A stretch of DNA of 64,000 bases from Streptomyces nigrescens (GCA_024349765.1 AP026073.1:4216001-4280000), one strand, 5' to 3'. Shown: positions 50,657 to 59,955, counted from the stretch's first letter. Made by a program: numbers and translations. The notes: generated by a model not told the origin, from the sequence alone.

Positions 50657-50688
50657 GCAGGCCGTCCGTGGCGCCGCGGACGGCCTGC
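50657..50688. terminator. 12-bp stem terminator between convergent genes
   Basis: GCAGGCCGTCCG (50657-50668) and CGGACGGCCTGC (50677-50688) form a perfect 12-bp stem with an 8-nt loop between the rpf-like gene (+) and the CBS gene (-). Confidence 0.8.
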
Positions 50689-50753
50689 CCGCATGCCCGG
50701 CCGGGGGCCGGGCCGGCAGGCGGACCCTACGGGCCGCGCCGGGGGCGCTCCCC

Positions 50754-51188
50754 TCAGGCGGTCGCGTACACGCGGGTGGCGAACTCGGCGATCTGCCGGT
50801 CGCTGAGGTTCTTGGCGAGGTTCTGTTCGGTGATCATGCCCACCAGACGGTGGCCGCCGTCGACGTCGATCACCGGCAGACGCTTGATGTGGTGGCTCTC
50901 CATGGTCTGCAGGACCTCGTTGGCGTCCGCGTTGGCATCGATCCAGTGCAGTTCCCCGCCCAGCGAACCGGCCTGCACTTTCGCCGGATCCACGCCTTCG
51001 GCACAGCAGGTGATGACGATGTCGCGGTCGGTGATCATGCCCATGAGCCGGTTGTTGTCACCGCAGATGGGCAGGGCCCCGACCTCCAGGTCGCGCATCA
51101 TCTTGGCCGCGTCCTGAAGTGATTCGTGCGCGCCGATACAGCGCACACCGCCGGTCATGATCTCTCGGGCTCGCAGCTTGCCGGCCAT
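50754..51188 (-). CDS. CBS-domain pair protein
   Basis: A 144-residue protein made of two CBS domains: REIMTGGVRCIGAHESLQDAAKMMRDLEVGALPICGDNNRLMGMITDRDIV and LQTMESHHIKRLPVIDVDGGHRLVGMITEQNLAKNL. Stand-alone CBS pairs bind adenine nucleotides and often respond to stress in actinobacteria. Partner unknown. Resembles the hypoxic-response protein type. Confidence 0.9.
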   Translation of the reverse strand: MAGKLRAREIMTGGVRCIGAHESLQDAAKMMRDLEVGALPICGDNNRLMGMITDRDIVITCCAEGVDPAKVQAGSLGGELHWIDANADANEVLQTMESHHIKRLPVIDVDGGHRLVGMITEQNLAKNLSDRQIAEFATRVYATA

Positions 51189-51306
51189 GATTCCTCCCGT
51201 CTCAGGAGCGTTGCTTGCCTCGCCCTTCGATCACACCACGAAAGGCCCCCCGACGCTTCCCGGGATCGGGCCCGGCCGCGCCGCCCCGGGCGTAGGGTCG
51301 GAGCCC

Positions 51307-53376
51307 GTGACGTCGAATCCCTTCTTCGAGCCGAGTGATCTTCCCTACGAGCTGCCGCCCTTCGCGCGGATCCGCACCGATCACTATCTCCCCGCCTTCG
51401 CACGCGGCATGGCCGAGCAGCTGGACGAGGTCGCGGCGATCGCCGGCCGGGCCGCGCCCCCGACCTTCGGGAACACCGTGGAGGCACTGGAACGCAGCGG
51501 CGCGCTGCTGGACCGGGTGCACCGGGTGTTCTTCAACAAGGCCGGCGCGGACACCGACGAGACGATCCAGGCGCTGGAGGCGGAGATCGCACCCCGGCTG
51601 GCCGCCCACGACGACGCGCTGCTGCTCGACCCCGGCCTGTTCGCGCGGCTGGACGCGCTGCACGCCCGGCGCGAGCAGCTCGGCCTGGACCCGGAACAAC
51701 TGCGGCTGCTGGAACGCCACCACACGCTCCGGGTGCGGGCCGGTGCGCGGCTCACGGCCGAACAGCAGCGCCGGTTGCGGGAGATCAACGCCGAGCTGGC
51801 GACGCTGTCCACGCGGTTCGAGCAGAACGTACGGGCGGCCACCGCCGCCGCGGCGCTGATCGTGGACAGCGCGGAGGAACTGTCCGGACTCCCCGAGGCC
51901 CAGATCGCCGCCGCGGCCGAGAACGCCCGGGCGCTGGGCCACGAGGGCCGGTTCGCGCTGGTGCTGAAGAACTTCACCCAGCAGACCGAGCTGGCCGCGC
52001 TGGACGACCCCGCGCTGCGGGAACGGCTGCTCGCCGCCTCCCTGGGCCGCGGCACCGACAGCAACGGTCCGGTCGCCGTCGCCCTGGCCCGGCTGCGCGC
52101 CGAACGCGCCGCGCTGCTCGGCCACGCCAGCCACGCCGCCTGGGAGGTCGCCGACCGGACGGCCGGCACCACGGACGCGGTGGAGGAGATGTTCGCCCGG
52201 CTGACCGGGCCCGCGGTCGCCAACGCGGAGCGGGAGGCCGCGGCACTGGCCGAGGCGGCCGGGGTGCCGGAGATCCGCGCGGCCGACTGGCAGTACTACG
52301 CGGAACGGGTCCGCAAGGAGCGGTTCGACCTCGACGCGGCCGACCTGCGGCCCTACCTGGAGCTGGAGACCGTGCTGCACGACGGGGTGTTCCACGCCGC
52401 CGGGCTGGTCTACGGCATCACCTTCACCGAGCGGCCCGACCTGGTGGCGTACCACCCGGACGCCCGGGTCTTCGAGGTGCACGACGCGGACGGCGGCCCG
52501 CTCGGGCTGTACCTCGGCGACTTCCATTCCCGCGCGTCCAAGCGGGGTGGTGCCTGGATGAACTCGCTGGTGCTCCAGTCCCGTCTGCTGGACCGGCGGC
52601 CGGTGGTCGTGAACAACCTGAACATCGCAAAGCCGCCGGCCGGCGAACCGGTGCTCATGACCTGGAGCGAAGTCACCACGCTGTTCCACGAGTTCGGGCA
52701 TGCGCTGCACGCGCTGTTCTCGGACGTCCGCTATCCGCTGCTGTCCGGTACCCATGTGCCCCGGGACTTCGTGGAGTTCCCCTCCCAGGTCAACGAGATG
52801 TGGGCGGACCGGCCCGAGGTGCTCGCGCACTACGCCCGGCACCACCGCACCGGCGAGCCGATGCCCGCCGAGCTGCCGGCCCGGCTGCGCGCGGCGGAGA
52901 CCTTCGGCGCGGGCTTCCGGATGGTGGAGCACCAGGCCGCCGCGGTGCTGGACTGGGCCTGGCACTCGCTGTCCGCCGGCGACGACCTGCCGGGCGCGGA
53001 CGAGGCCGAGTCGTTCGAGGCGGCCGTCCTAAAGCGCGCGGGCCTGGCGTCGGCGGCCATCCCACCGCGGTACCGCACCGGCTACTTCAACCACATCTTC
53101 GCCAACGACTACGCGGCCGGCTACTACGGCTACCGCTGGGCCGAGGTGCTGGACGCGGATACCGTCCGGTGGTTCCGGGAGAACGGGCGACCGGTCCGCG
53201 AGAGCGGGGAGATCTTCCGCCGGGAACTCCTCGCCCGGGGCGGCAGCGTGGACGCCATGTCGGCGTTCCGCGCGGTGGTCGGACGCGATGCGGACATCGA
53301 GCCGCTGCTGGCCCGGCACGGACTGGTCGGCCCCGAGGCGGACGGTCCCGAGACGGACGGTCCCGGGCTCATCTGA
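51307..53376 (+). CDS. M3 family metallopeptidase (dipeptidyl carboxypeptidase-like)
   Basis: A 689-residue cytosolic peptidase. The zinc site is FHEFGHALHALF (HEFGH at 461-465) with the third ligand in the downstream EFPSQVNEMW segment. C-terminal signatures FNHIFANDYAAGYYGYRWAEVLDAD match bacterial Dcp/oligopeptidase A-type M3 enzymes, and length fits (about 680). Cleaves short peptides. The GTG start at 51307 gives a family-like start (SNPFFEPSDLPYELPPF). Confidence 0.9.
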   Translation: MTSNPFFEPSDLPYELPPFARIRTDHYLPAFARGMAEQLDEVAAIAGRAAPPTFGNTVEALERSGALLDRVHRVFFNKAGADTDETIQALEAEIAPRLAAHDDALLLDPGLFARLDALHARREQLGLDPEQLRLLERHHTLRVRAGARLTAEQQRRLREINAELATLSTRFEQNVRAATAAAALIVDSAEELSGLPEAQIAAAAENARALGHEGRFALVLKNFTQQTELAALDDPALRERLLAASLGRGTDSNGPVAVALARLRAERAALLGHASHAAWEVADRTAGTTDAVEEMFARLTGPAVANAEREAAALAEAAGVPEIRAADWQYYAERVRKERFDLDAADLRPYLELETVLHDGVFHAAGLVYGITFTERPDLVAYHPDARVFEVHDADGGPLGLYLGDFHSRASKRGGAWMNSLVLQSRLLDRRPVVVNNLNIAKPPAGEPVLMTWSEVTTLFHEFGHALHALFSDVRYPLLSGTHVPRDFVEFPSQVNEMWADRPEVLAHYARHHRTGEPMPAELPARLRAAETFGAGFRMVEHQAAAVLDWAWHSLSAGDDLPGADEAESFEAAVLKRAGLASAAIPPRYRTGYFNHIFANDYAAGYYGYRWAEVLDADTVRWFRENGRPVRESGEIFRRELLARGGSVDAMSAFRAVVGRDADIEPLLARHGLVGPEADGPETDGPGLI

Positions 53377-53405
53377 ATCCCGGCATCCGCGGCAGGCCCG
53401 GCGGC

Positions 53406-54023
53406 TCAGGCGGCCAGGAACCGGTCCTGCTGCGCGCCGTGCAGGCGGCCCGCCGGGAGCTTGCGGCCGAAGGCGACCAGCAGCAGGTCCTGGGCGCTGC
53501 CGGTGAGCGGGGTGCCGGTGCCGAAGGACCAGTCGAGGTCGTCGGCGTGCAGCGCGAGGCCGCGGAGGTCGGCGCCGAAGAACTTGGCGGACCGGAGCGT
53601 GACGTGGTCCAGCAGGACGCGCAGCCGGTCCTCGGGGACCCGGCGGTCGATGCCCAGGGCGACGGTGATGTCGAGGCCGTGGACGACGTCGTGGCCCAGC
53701 GCGGAGGCCAGCCCGCCGACCGGCGGCGTCCAGGGGTGGTGCGCGTGCTCCCGCAGGAAGCCGGCGAGCTGCCGCGGGGCGGCGGCCGCCGCGTCCTTGC
53801 GGGCGAGCCGGTCGGCCATCTTGTTGATGTTCCCGCCGGACTTGAGGAGTTCGGCCACCACCCTGGGCAGCGGATAGCGGAAGCCCATCGACATATGGGC
53901 CGCGACCTCGCGCACCCGCCACCCCGCGCACAGCGTCGGCGCGTCCCACCGCGCTTCCGGCAGGCCGTCCAACAGGTCCGCCAGCTCCCGGCGTTCGGCC
54001 GCTATCGCCGCTTTGATGTCCAT
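53406..54023 (-). CDS. maleylpyruvate isomerase/DinB-like (TIGR03083) protein
   Basis: A 205-residue protein of the actinobacterial mycothiol-dependent maleylpyruvate isomerase-like family. It has N-terminal helix PTLCAGWRVREVAAHMSMGF with the first metal His, and GHDVVHGLDITVALG with further metal ligands, then a small C-terminal domain. Usually thiol-dependent or of unknown function. Divergent from a LysR gene. Confidence 0.85.
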   Translation of the reverse strand: MDIKAAIAAERRELADLLDGLPEARWDAPTLCAGWRVREVAAHMSMGFRYPLPRVVAELLKSGGNINKMADRLARKDAAAAAPRQLAGFLREHAHHPWTPPVGGLASALGHDVVHGLDITVALGIDRRVPEDRLRVLLDHVTLRSAKFFGADLRGLALHADDLDWSFGTGTPLTGSAQDLLLVAFGRKLPAGRLHGAQQDRFLAA

Positions 54024-54048
54024 ACCGTCAAGGATCTTGTTCCACCGG

Positions 54049-54098
54049 CCATAAGTCCAAGAGCAGTTGGTTCTGCCTCCCAGAAGCAGTGGTTATGG
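54049..54098. promoter_or_regulatory. LysR-type operator between divergent genes
   Basis: CCATAA (54049-54054) and TTATGG (54093-54098) frame a nested inverted repeat TTCTG-CCTCC-CAGAA (54071-54085) in the spacer between the TIGR03083 and LysR genes. Nested arms of this kind are typical of LysR recognition and activation sites. Confidence 0.55.
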
Positions 54099-54118
54099 GA
54101 CTGGTTAGGATCGCCGGC

Positions 54119-55075
54119 ATGGAACTCCATCAGCTCCGGTACTTCGTCGCGGTCGTGGAGGAGGGCGGCTTCACCCGGGCCGCCGCCCGGCTGCACCTGT
54201 CCCAGCCGGGGGTGAGCGCGCAGATCCGGCAGCTCGAACGGGAGCTGGGGCAGCCGCTGTTGGACCGTTCCGGCCGCCGGGTGACGGTGACGGAGGTCGG
54301 CGCGGCGGTCCTCGGGTACGCCCGGACCGCGCTCGCCGCCGTCGACGGGATCCGGCACACCGTCGACGAGTTCACCGGGCTGCTGCGCGGCCGGGTCGCG
54401 CTCGGCCTGGTCTCGGGCGCCGCCCTCGACGCCTTCGAGGTGCCGGCCCTGCTGGCCGACTTCCACGACGACCACCCTCAGGTGGAGATCTCCCTCACCG
54501 AGGACACCTCGGAACGGATGCTGGCCGCACTGCACGGCGGGGAGCTCGACCTCGCGGTCATCGGCCTGGCGCAGGAGGAGGCCCCGCCGGGCATCTCACT
54601 GCGGCTGGTGGTCGACCAGCCGCTGGTCGCCGCGGTGGCCCCGGGCGATCCGCTGCTCACCCCGCCGGACCGGGCCGATGTTCCGCTGGCCGAGCTCCAC
54701 GACCGTCCGCTGATCAGTCTGCCGCGCGGGACCGGCCTGCGCGGGGTGCTGGAACGGGCCTGCGCACAGGCCGGCATCCGGCCGCGGATCGCGTTCGAGG
54801 CGGCGGCCCCGGAGGCGCTGGCGCAGCTCGCCGCGCGGGGGCTCGGGGTGGCGGTGATCCCGGCGCTGCCGCCGGGGGCCGCGGCGGACCACGGGCTGCG
54901 TACGCTCGCCCTCACCGACCCGCGGCCGCGCGGCCGGGTCGCCCTGGCCTGGCGCACGGCCGGCCCGACGCCCGCGGCCCGGGCGCTGCTCGACCGGCTG
55001 CACAGGGCCCTGCCGGTGCCGGCGGGCGGGGAGGGCGGCGGGCCGGCCGGGGATCACCAGGGGCTGGGCGCGTAG
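54119..55075 (+). CDS. LysR family transcriptional regulator
   Basis: A 318-residue LysR regulator: MELHQLRYFVAVVEEGGFTRAAARLHLSQPGVSAQIRQLERELGQPLLDR helix-turn-helix, effector domain from about residue 90 (GLVSGAALDAFEVPALL). ATG 54119 is preferred to 54089. Divergent from the TIGR03083 gene; its tail overlaps the Zn-ribbon SDR gene by 22 bases. Confidence 0.9.
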   Translation: MELHQLRYFVAVVEEGGFTRAAARLHLSQPGVSAQIRQLERELGQPLLDRSGRRVTVTEVGAAVLGYARTALAAVDGIRHTVDEFTGLLRGRVALGLVSGAALDAFEVPALLADFHDDHPQVEISLTEDTSERMLAALHGGELDLAVIGLAQEEAPPGISLRLVVDQPLVAAVAPGDPLLTPPDRADVPLAELHDRPLISLPRGTGLRGVLERACAQAGIRPRIAFEAAAPEALAQLAARGLGVAVIPALPPGAAADHGLRTLALTDPRPRGRVALAWRTAGPTPAARALLDRLHRALPVPAGGEGGGPAGDHQGLGA

Positions 55076-56514
55076 TCCTTGAGGAAGCAGCCGTGCAGGT
55101 CCTCGCCCTGTTCGCCGCGGACGATCGGGTCGTAGACCCGGGCCGCGCCGTCGACCAGGTCGAGCGGGGCGTGGAAGCCCTCCTCGGCCAGCCGCATCTT
55201 CTCGGGGTGCGGGCGTTCGTCGGTGATCCAGCCGGTGTCGACGGCGGTCATGAGGATGCCGTCGGTCTCCAGCATCTCCCGGGCGCTGGTGCGGGTGAGC
55301 ATGTTCAGCGCGGCCTTGGCCATGTTGGTGTGCGGGTGGCCGGGGCCCTTGTAGCCGCGGCTGAACTGCCCTTCCATGGCGGACACGTTGACCACGTACT
55401 TGCGGCGCGCGGCGGACGCCGCGAGCGCCGGGCGCAACCGGCTCACCAGCAGGAACGGTGCGGTCATGTTGCACAGCTGGACCTCCAGCAGCTCCACCGG
55501 GTCGACCTCGTCGACCTTCTGGATCCAGCTGTTGGTGGCGTGCAGGTCCGGCACCAGCCCGCCGGCGTCGATCGCGGTGCCCGCGGCGATCCGGGCGGGG
55601 GTGGCGGAGCCGGTGGTCAGGGCGAGCGCGGTGACGTCGGCGGCGGTGAGCGCGCCGGCGGTGCCCGGGACGGCGGGCAGTGCCGCGGGGGCGCCGCTGC
55701 CGAAGTGCCCGAGGACCAGGGAGGCGGGCAGTTCGCCGGCCGGCAGCGGTGCGGACTCGGCGGCGACGAGCTGCCCGTACGCCTCGGGTGAGCGGCGCAC
55801 GGTCTGTGCGGCGTTGTTGATGAGGATGTCGAGCGGGCCTTCGGCGGCGACCGAATCGGCGAGCGCGAGGACCTGCGCCGGGTCGCGCAGGTCGATGCCG
55901 ACGATCTTCAGCCGGTGCAGCCAGTCGGCGCTGTCCGGCATGGCCGTGAAGCGGCGGATCGCGTCGTTGGGGAAGCGGGTGGTGATCGTCGTGTGCGCGC
56001 CGTCGCGCAGCAGCCGCAGCGCGATGTACATGCCGATCTTGGCGCGGCCGCCGGTGAGCAGGGCGCGCCGGCCGGTGAGGTCGGTGCGGGCGTCGCGGCG
56101 GGCGCGGTTCTCCTTGGCGCAGTCGCGGCACAGCTGGTGGTAGAAGGCGTCGACCTCGGTGTAGCGGCTCTTGCAGACGTAGCAGGAGCGGGGGCGCTGG
56201 AGGATGCCGGCGATCTCCGTGGTGACGGAGCTGGTGAGGGCCAGGCCCTGGGTCTCGTCGTCGATCCGGTCGGGTGCGCCGGTGGCGGTGGCCGCGGTGA
56301 CCGCCCGGTCGTTGGCCGTCTTCGCCGCCCGGGATTCCTGCCGCCGGCGCTGCTTGACCTTGCGGTAGATGCCGGAGGTGGCGCGGCGTATGGTGACCGC
56401 GTCGGGGTGGTCGATCGGCAGCGCGTCCAGCTCTTGGAGCACGCTCAGGCAGATGGCCATGCGCTCCGCATCGATGCCCGTGCCCTCGGCCCGGCCTGTT
56501 TCGGTCACCGTCAT
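55054..56514 (-). CDS. SDR-fold protein with an N-terminal zinc ribbon
   Basis: A 486-residue protein. After a helical N-terminus, a treble-clef-like CYVCKSRYT...CRDC motif (about residues 110-135) is followed by an SDR Rossmann domain: LLTGGRAKIGMYIA, INNAAQTVRR, and VVNVSAMEGQF with the usual Ser. At the expected Tyr of YxxxK the sequence is HPHTNMAKAAL, so the catalytic Tyr is replaced by Thr while Lys is kept. Two long insertions enlarge the fold. Such proteins occur in bacteria, fungi and plants with no established activity. It may bind a nucleotide without classical dehydrogenation. Confidence 0.8.
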   Translation of the reverse strand: MTVTETGRAEGTGIDAERMAICLSVLQELDALPIDHPDAVTIRRATSGIYRKVKQRRRQESRAAKTANDRAVTAATATGAPDRIDDETQGLALTSSVTTEIAGILQRPRSCYVCKSRYTEVDAFYHQLCRDCAKENRARRDARTDLTGRRALLTGGRAKIGMYIALRLLRDGAHTTITTRFPNDAIRRFTAMPDSADWLHRLKIVGIDLRDPAQVLALADSVAAEGPLDILINNAAQTVRRSPEAYGQLVAAESAPLPAGELPASLVLGHFGSGAPAALPAVPGTAGALTAADVTALALTTGSATPARIAAGTAIDAGGLVPDLHATNSWIQKVDEVDPVELLEVQLCNMTAPFLLVSRLRPALAASAARRKYVVNVSAMEGQFSRGYKGPGHPHTNMAKAALNMLTRTSAREMLETDGILMTAVDTGWITDERPHPEKMRLAEEGFHAPLDLVDGAARVYDPIVRGEQGEDLHGCFLKDYAPSPW

Positions 56515-56595
56515 CGCCGCTGCCGCTTCCTGGATCTGTGTTCGATTGCTCTACCGGCGGAACTGTACGTAGCCGGGGCCGGGTCCGCCAAACCG

Positions 56596-56633
56596 GTGCG
56601 GGGCCCGGTGCGCTCGCGCACCGGGCCCCGCAC
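56596..56633. terminator. 17-bp stem terminator
   Basis: A perfect 17-bp GC-rich stem (56596-56612 with 56617-56633) and a CTCG loop immediately after the MFS gene end on the - strand. The strongest hairpin of the window. Confidence 0.88.
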
Positions 56634-56649
56634 ACCACCGACGGGCCCG

Positions 56650-59244
56650 TCAGTTCACCGCGTCATGGCTCAGCTCGATGTCGCAGTCGGCCTGCCCGGC
56701 GGCACCGAGCCGCAGCGGACTGGCGACCGGCGGGTACCCGCTGGCGATCAGCGTGTACTCGCCGCTGTCGAGGTCGGTGAAGACGTACTCGCCGTCCTGG
56801 CCGCTGGTGGCGGTGCCGACCACGTTGCCCGCCGGGTCGAGCAGGGTCACCCGGGCGTCGTCCACCGGGGCGCCCTGGGCGGTGCGGACGGTGCCGCGGA
56901 CCTGGGCGCCGAGCGTCAGCCGGATCTCGTACCAGTTGCGGGTGCCGGCGGTGACCTCCACCTGGAGGGCGGAGGGGCGGTGCTGCTCGGCGCTGACGGC
57001 CAGGGTGTAGCTGCCCGGGGTCAGTTCCCCGAAGGCGAAGCCGCCGTCCTGGCCGGCCACGCCGGAGGCCACGACCTCGCCGCGCACATCGGTCGCCACG
57101 ACCAGCGCACCGGGCACCGGCTCGTCGCCCTTCTCCTCGCGGACCTCGCCGGCGAGCCCGGCGGCGCCGCTGAGCACCAGGTCGTAGGTGAGCGGTCCGT
57201 CGCCGACCACGACGGTGACGGCCTGCGGCTGCCGGGCACCGGCGGAGGCGATCAGCACATAGGTGCCGGCGCCCGTGGTGGGCAGCGTGTAGCCGCCGTC
57301 GTCCGTGGTCTGCGTACGGCCGAGCTGCCGCCCGCCGACGCTGATCAGGGTGACCGCGGCGCCCGTCACCGGCTGCCCGGAACCGTCCCGGACCGCGCCG
57401 CTGATGGCCGGGCCGGTGGCGTCGGCCGCGGCGGTCGCCGGGGTCTGTGCCGGCACCGGAACGGGGTTCCCGGCCGGAGCTTCGGCGGGTGCGACCTCGG
57501 CGGGTGCGACCGCTTCGGCCGGTGTCCCGGCGGCTTCCGCGGTGGGCGGGGCCTCGCCGTTGGCCTCGGCCTCCGCCTGGGCCCGTGCCTGCAGTCCGGA
57601 GATCTGCCGCAGCGGCACCTCCTTGATGAACCACATCAGCAGGAACGCCAGCGCCACGACGACCGCGCCCATGAGGAACACGGTGTGCATCGAGTCGGCG
57701 AAGCCGCGCTTGAACGGCTCGGCGAGCCGCGGGTCGAGGTGCTGGATGAACGACGAATCGCTGAGCACACCCGAGGAGTTGCCGTTGCCCGGGTGCTTGA
57801 GCATGTCCAGCACCGGCTTGTTGGCCGGGTCGTGCAGGACGGCGGGGTCGCGCAGGGCGGCCTGGAAGCGCTGGGTGCCCGCCGCGTCCCGGAACGCCGA
57901 GGCGATCTTGTCGCCGACGGTGCTGAACAGCACCGACAGGAAGATCGCGGTACCGGCGGTGGCGCCCATCTGCCGGAAGAAGGTGGACGACGCGGTCGCC
58001 ACACCCATGTCCTTGGGCGGGACGGCGTTCTGCACCGCCAGCACCAGGGTCTGCATACAGCCGCCCAGGCCGAGGCCGAAGACGAGCATGTAGGCCATGG
58101 TCTCCCACAGCGGGGTGTCCCACTGGACGCGGTAGTGGAAGAGCAGCATCGCCGCGATCATCAGCGCGGTGCCGACGATCGGGAAAACCTTGTAGCGGCC
58201 GGTCTTGGCGGTGATCTGGCCGGACGCGATCGAGGCGATCAGCATGCCCGCCATCAGCGGCAGCATCTCCAGACCCGACCTGGTGGGGCTGGCGCCCTTC
58301 ACGATCTGGAGGTACTGCGGGATCATCAGCATCCCGCCGAACATGCCCATGCCGATCAGCACGGACATCAGACTGGTCTTGCTGAAGGTGCCGTTGCGGA
58401 ACAGCCGCATCGGGATCAGCGCGTCCTCGCCGATCCACCGCTCCACGAAGATCCAGGCGATGATGCCGACCGCGCCGATGACGTAACAGGCGATCGACCG
58501 GGACGAGTCCCAGCCCCACTCCCGGCCCTGCTCGGCGACGAGCAGCAGCGGGACGACGCCGACGGAGATGGTGAGCGCGCCCCACCAGTCGATGCGGTGG
58601 TCGCGCCGGGTGTGCGGGATGTTGAGGACCTTGGCGACGACGAACAGCGCGATGATGCCGATCGGCACGTTGACCAGGAAGACCCAGCGCCAGCCGGTGA
58701 CGCCGAGCAGCTGGTCCTGGCCGGCCAGCGCGCCGCCGATCAGCGGTCCGGCGACGCTGGAAGTGGCGAAGGTGCCGAGCATGTAGCCCTGATAGCGGGC
58801 GCGTTCGCGGGGCGGAACGATGTCACCGATGATCGCCAGCGCCAGCGACATCAGACCGCCGGCGCCCAGACCCTGCACCGCGCGGAACGCGGCGAGTTCG
58901 GTCATCGAGGTGGAGAAGGTGCAGAGCACCGAGCCCGCGACGAAGATGCTGATCGCGGTGAGGTAGTAGGGCTTGCGGCCGTGCAGGTCGGACAGCTTGC
59001 CGTACAGCGGGGTGGCGATCGTCGAGGTGATCAGGTAGGCGGTGGTCGCCCAGGCCTGCTGGCTGAGGCCGTGCAGGTCGTCGGCGATGGTCCGGATGGA
59101 CGTGCTGACGATGGTCTGGTCGAGCGCGGCGAGGAACATGCCGAGCATCAGGCCGCTGAGGATGGTGAGGATCTGACGGTGGGTCAGCACTCCGGACCCG
59201 GGTATCGCCTTGGCTCCCGCCTCGGGCGGGGAGGTGGTGCTCAT
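56650..59244 (-). CDS. DHA2-type MFS efflux pump with beta-domain tail
   Basis: An 864-residue protein. The first 550 residues are a 14-helix DHA2 drug:proton antiporter (MLGMFLAALDQTIVSTSIRTIADDL, LYGKLSDLHGRKPYY, GPLIGGALAG, ATASSTFFRQMGATAGTAIFLSV). An acidic Ala/Pro linker (about 580-640) leads to three consecutive carboxypeptidase-regulatory/Cna-B-like modules with GxxxDxxGxYxLxxxxxGxYxLxxSA patterns: ISGAVRDGSGQPVTGAAVTL, LAGEVREEKGDEPVPGALVV, VRGTVRTAQGAPVDDARVTL. Downstream of and coupled to a MarR gene by an ATGA overlap. The tail is far longer than in standard DHA2 pumps (about 500 aa). Confidence 0.88.
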   Translation of the reverse strand: MSTTSPPEAGAKAIPGSGVLTHRQILTILSGLMLGMFLAALDQTIVSTSIRTIADDLHGLSQQAWATTAYLITSTIATPLYGKLSDLHGRKPYYLTAISIFVAGSVLCTFSTSMTELAAFRAVQGLGAGGLMSLALAIIGDIVPPRERARYQGYMLGTFATSSVAGPLIGGALAGQDQLLGVTGWRWVFLVNVPIGIIALFVVAKVLNIPHTRRDHRIDWWGALTISVGVVPLLLVAEQGREWGWDSSRSIACYVIGAVGIIAWIFVERWIGEDALIPMRLFRNGTFSKTSLMSVLIGMGMFGGMLMIPQYLQIVKGASPTRSGLEMLPLMAGMLIASIASGQITAKTGRYKVFPIVGTALMIAAMLLFHYRVQWDTPLWETMAYMLVFGLGLGGCMQTLVLAVQNAVPPKDMGVATASSTFFRQMGATAGTAIFLSVLFSTVGDKIASAFRDAAGTQRFQAALRDPAVLHDPANKPVLDMLKHPGNGNSSGVLSDSSFIQHLDPRLAEPFKRGFADSMHTVFLMGAVVVALAFLLMWFIKEVPLRQISGLQARAQAEAEANGEAPPTAEAAGTPAEAVAPAEVAPAEAPAGNPVPVPAQTPATAAADATGPAISGAVRDGSGQPVTGAAVTLISVGGRQLGRTQTTDDGGYTLPTTGAGTYVLIASAGARQPQAVTVVVGDGPLTYDLVLSGAAGLAGEVREEKGDEPVPGALVVATDVRGEVVASGVAGQDGGFAFGELTPGSYTLAVSAEQHRPSALQVEVTAGTRNWYEIRLTLGAQVRGTVRTAQGAPVDDARVTLLDPAGNVVGTATSGQDGEYVFTDLDSGEYTLIASGYPPVASPLRLGAAGQADCDIELSHDAVN

Positions 59245-59792
59245 GTACGTATCTCTCCCTGCTCCACGGCGGCACCCTGGTCTCCCCCGGGACCCAGCCG
59301 TGTGTGTTGTCGTGTCGCCATGTCCTCGTTGAGCCGGCCGAGCAGCCGGATGAGGTCGGCCCGGTCCTGGGGCGACCACGGTGCGAGGAGCGCGGCCAGT
59401 TCGGCGTCGCGCTGGCGCCGGTAGTTCTCGAACGCGGCCCGTCCGGCGTCGGTCGCGGTCAGCAGTGACCCGCGGCGGTCCTCCGGATCGGGACGCCGGG
59501 CGACCAGGCCGCGCTCGACCAGCGAGCGCACCTGGCGGCTGACCGTCGACAGGTCCAGGAACGCGTCGGCGGCCAGGTCGGTCGCCCGCTGGTCCCCGCC
59601 GACCACCAGCCGGGCCAGCAGCACCCGGTCCGCGGCGCCGCCGTCGGTCTTGGCCCGCTGCTTCCAGGCCGCGAGCAGCCGGGAGAAACGGACGATCTCC
59701 GTTCCCAGCCCGGCCGCCGCCTCTTCCAGCGCCGACTCGACGGTGATCTGCGGGGCCGCCCGGTCACATCCCGGGACGAGACCCTTACTCAT
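59241..59792 (-). CDS. MarR family transcriptional regulator
   Basis: A 183-residue winged-helix regulator: LLARLVVGGDQRATDLAADAFLDLSTVSRQVRSLVERGLVARRPDPEDRRGSLLTATDAGRAAF (DNA helix, wing with the DxR motif). Its stop overlaps the MFS start (ATGA at 59241-59244), so it very likely represses this efflux operon. ATG 59792 is the start that fits MarR length. Confidence 0.9.
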   Translation of the reverse strand: MSKGLVPGCDRAAPQITVESALEEAAAGLGTEIVRFSRLLAAWKQRAKTDGGAADRVLLARLVVGGDQRATDLAADAFLDLSTVSRQVRSLVERGLVARRPDPEDRRGSLLTATDAGRAAFENYRRQRDAELAALLAPWSPQDRADLIRLLGRLNEDMATRQHTRLGPGGDQGAAVEQGEIRT

Positions 59793-59844
59793 CGTGTTGA
59801 TCCTTAGCAGTGCGGCATCGAGCCGGCTCGATCCGGCGAATAGA

Positions 59845-59861
59845 TTGCTTGTACCTAGCAA
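59845..59861. promoter_or_regulatory. MarR operator candidate
   Basis: TTGCT-TGTACCT-AGCAA (59845-59861) is an inverted repeat 53 bases upstream of the MarR start; the AT-rich surroundings are a probable promoter. MarR proteins commonly bind such 15-18-bp palindromes. Confidence 0.55.
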
Positions 59862-59910
59862 GGTTAGCGTCTCAGAAGGGGTGCCGCGCACCGGGGGCGG
59901 ATACGTTTCC

Positions 59911-59945
59911 GGTGCGGCCGGCCGGCGGCCCGCGATGGCCGCACC
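59911..59945. terminator. hairpin after the PASTA gene
   Basis: GGTGCGGCC (59911-59919) pairs with GGCCGCACC (59937-59945) just past the end of the - strand PASTA-protein gene. Confidence 0.5.
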
Positions 59946-59955
59946 GCGGTGGTCC

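Noticed and set aside
55915-59424. Very long + strand open frame (1169 codons) opposite the MFS and SDR genes
   Set aside because: Antisense shadow made of Gly/Ala/Arg/Val-rich residues; the - strand carries clear MFS, Cna-B-like and SDR motifs.
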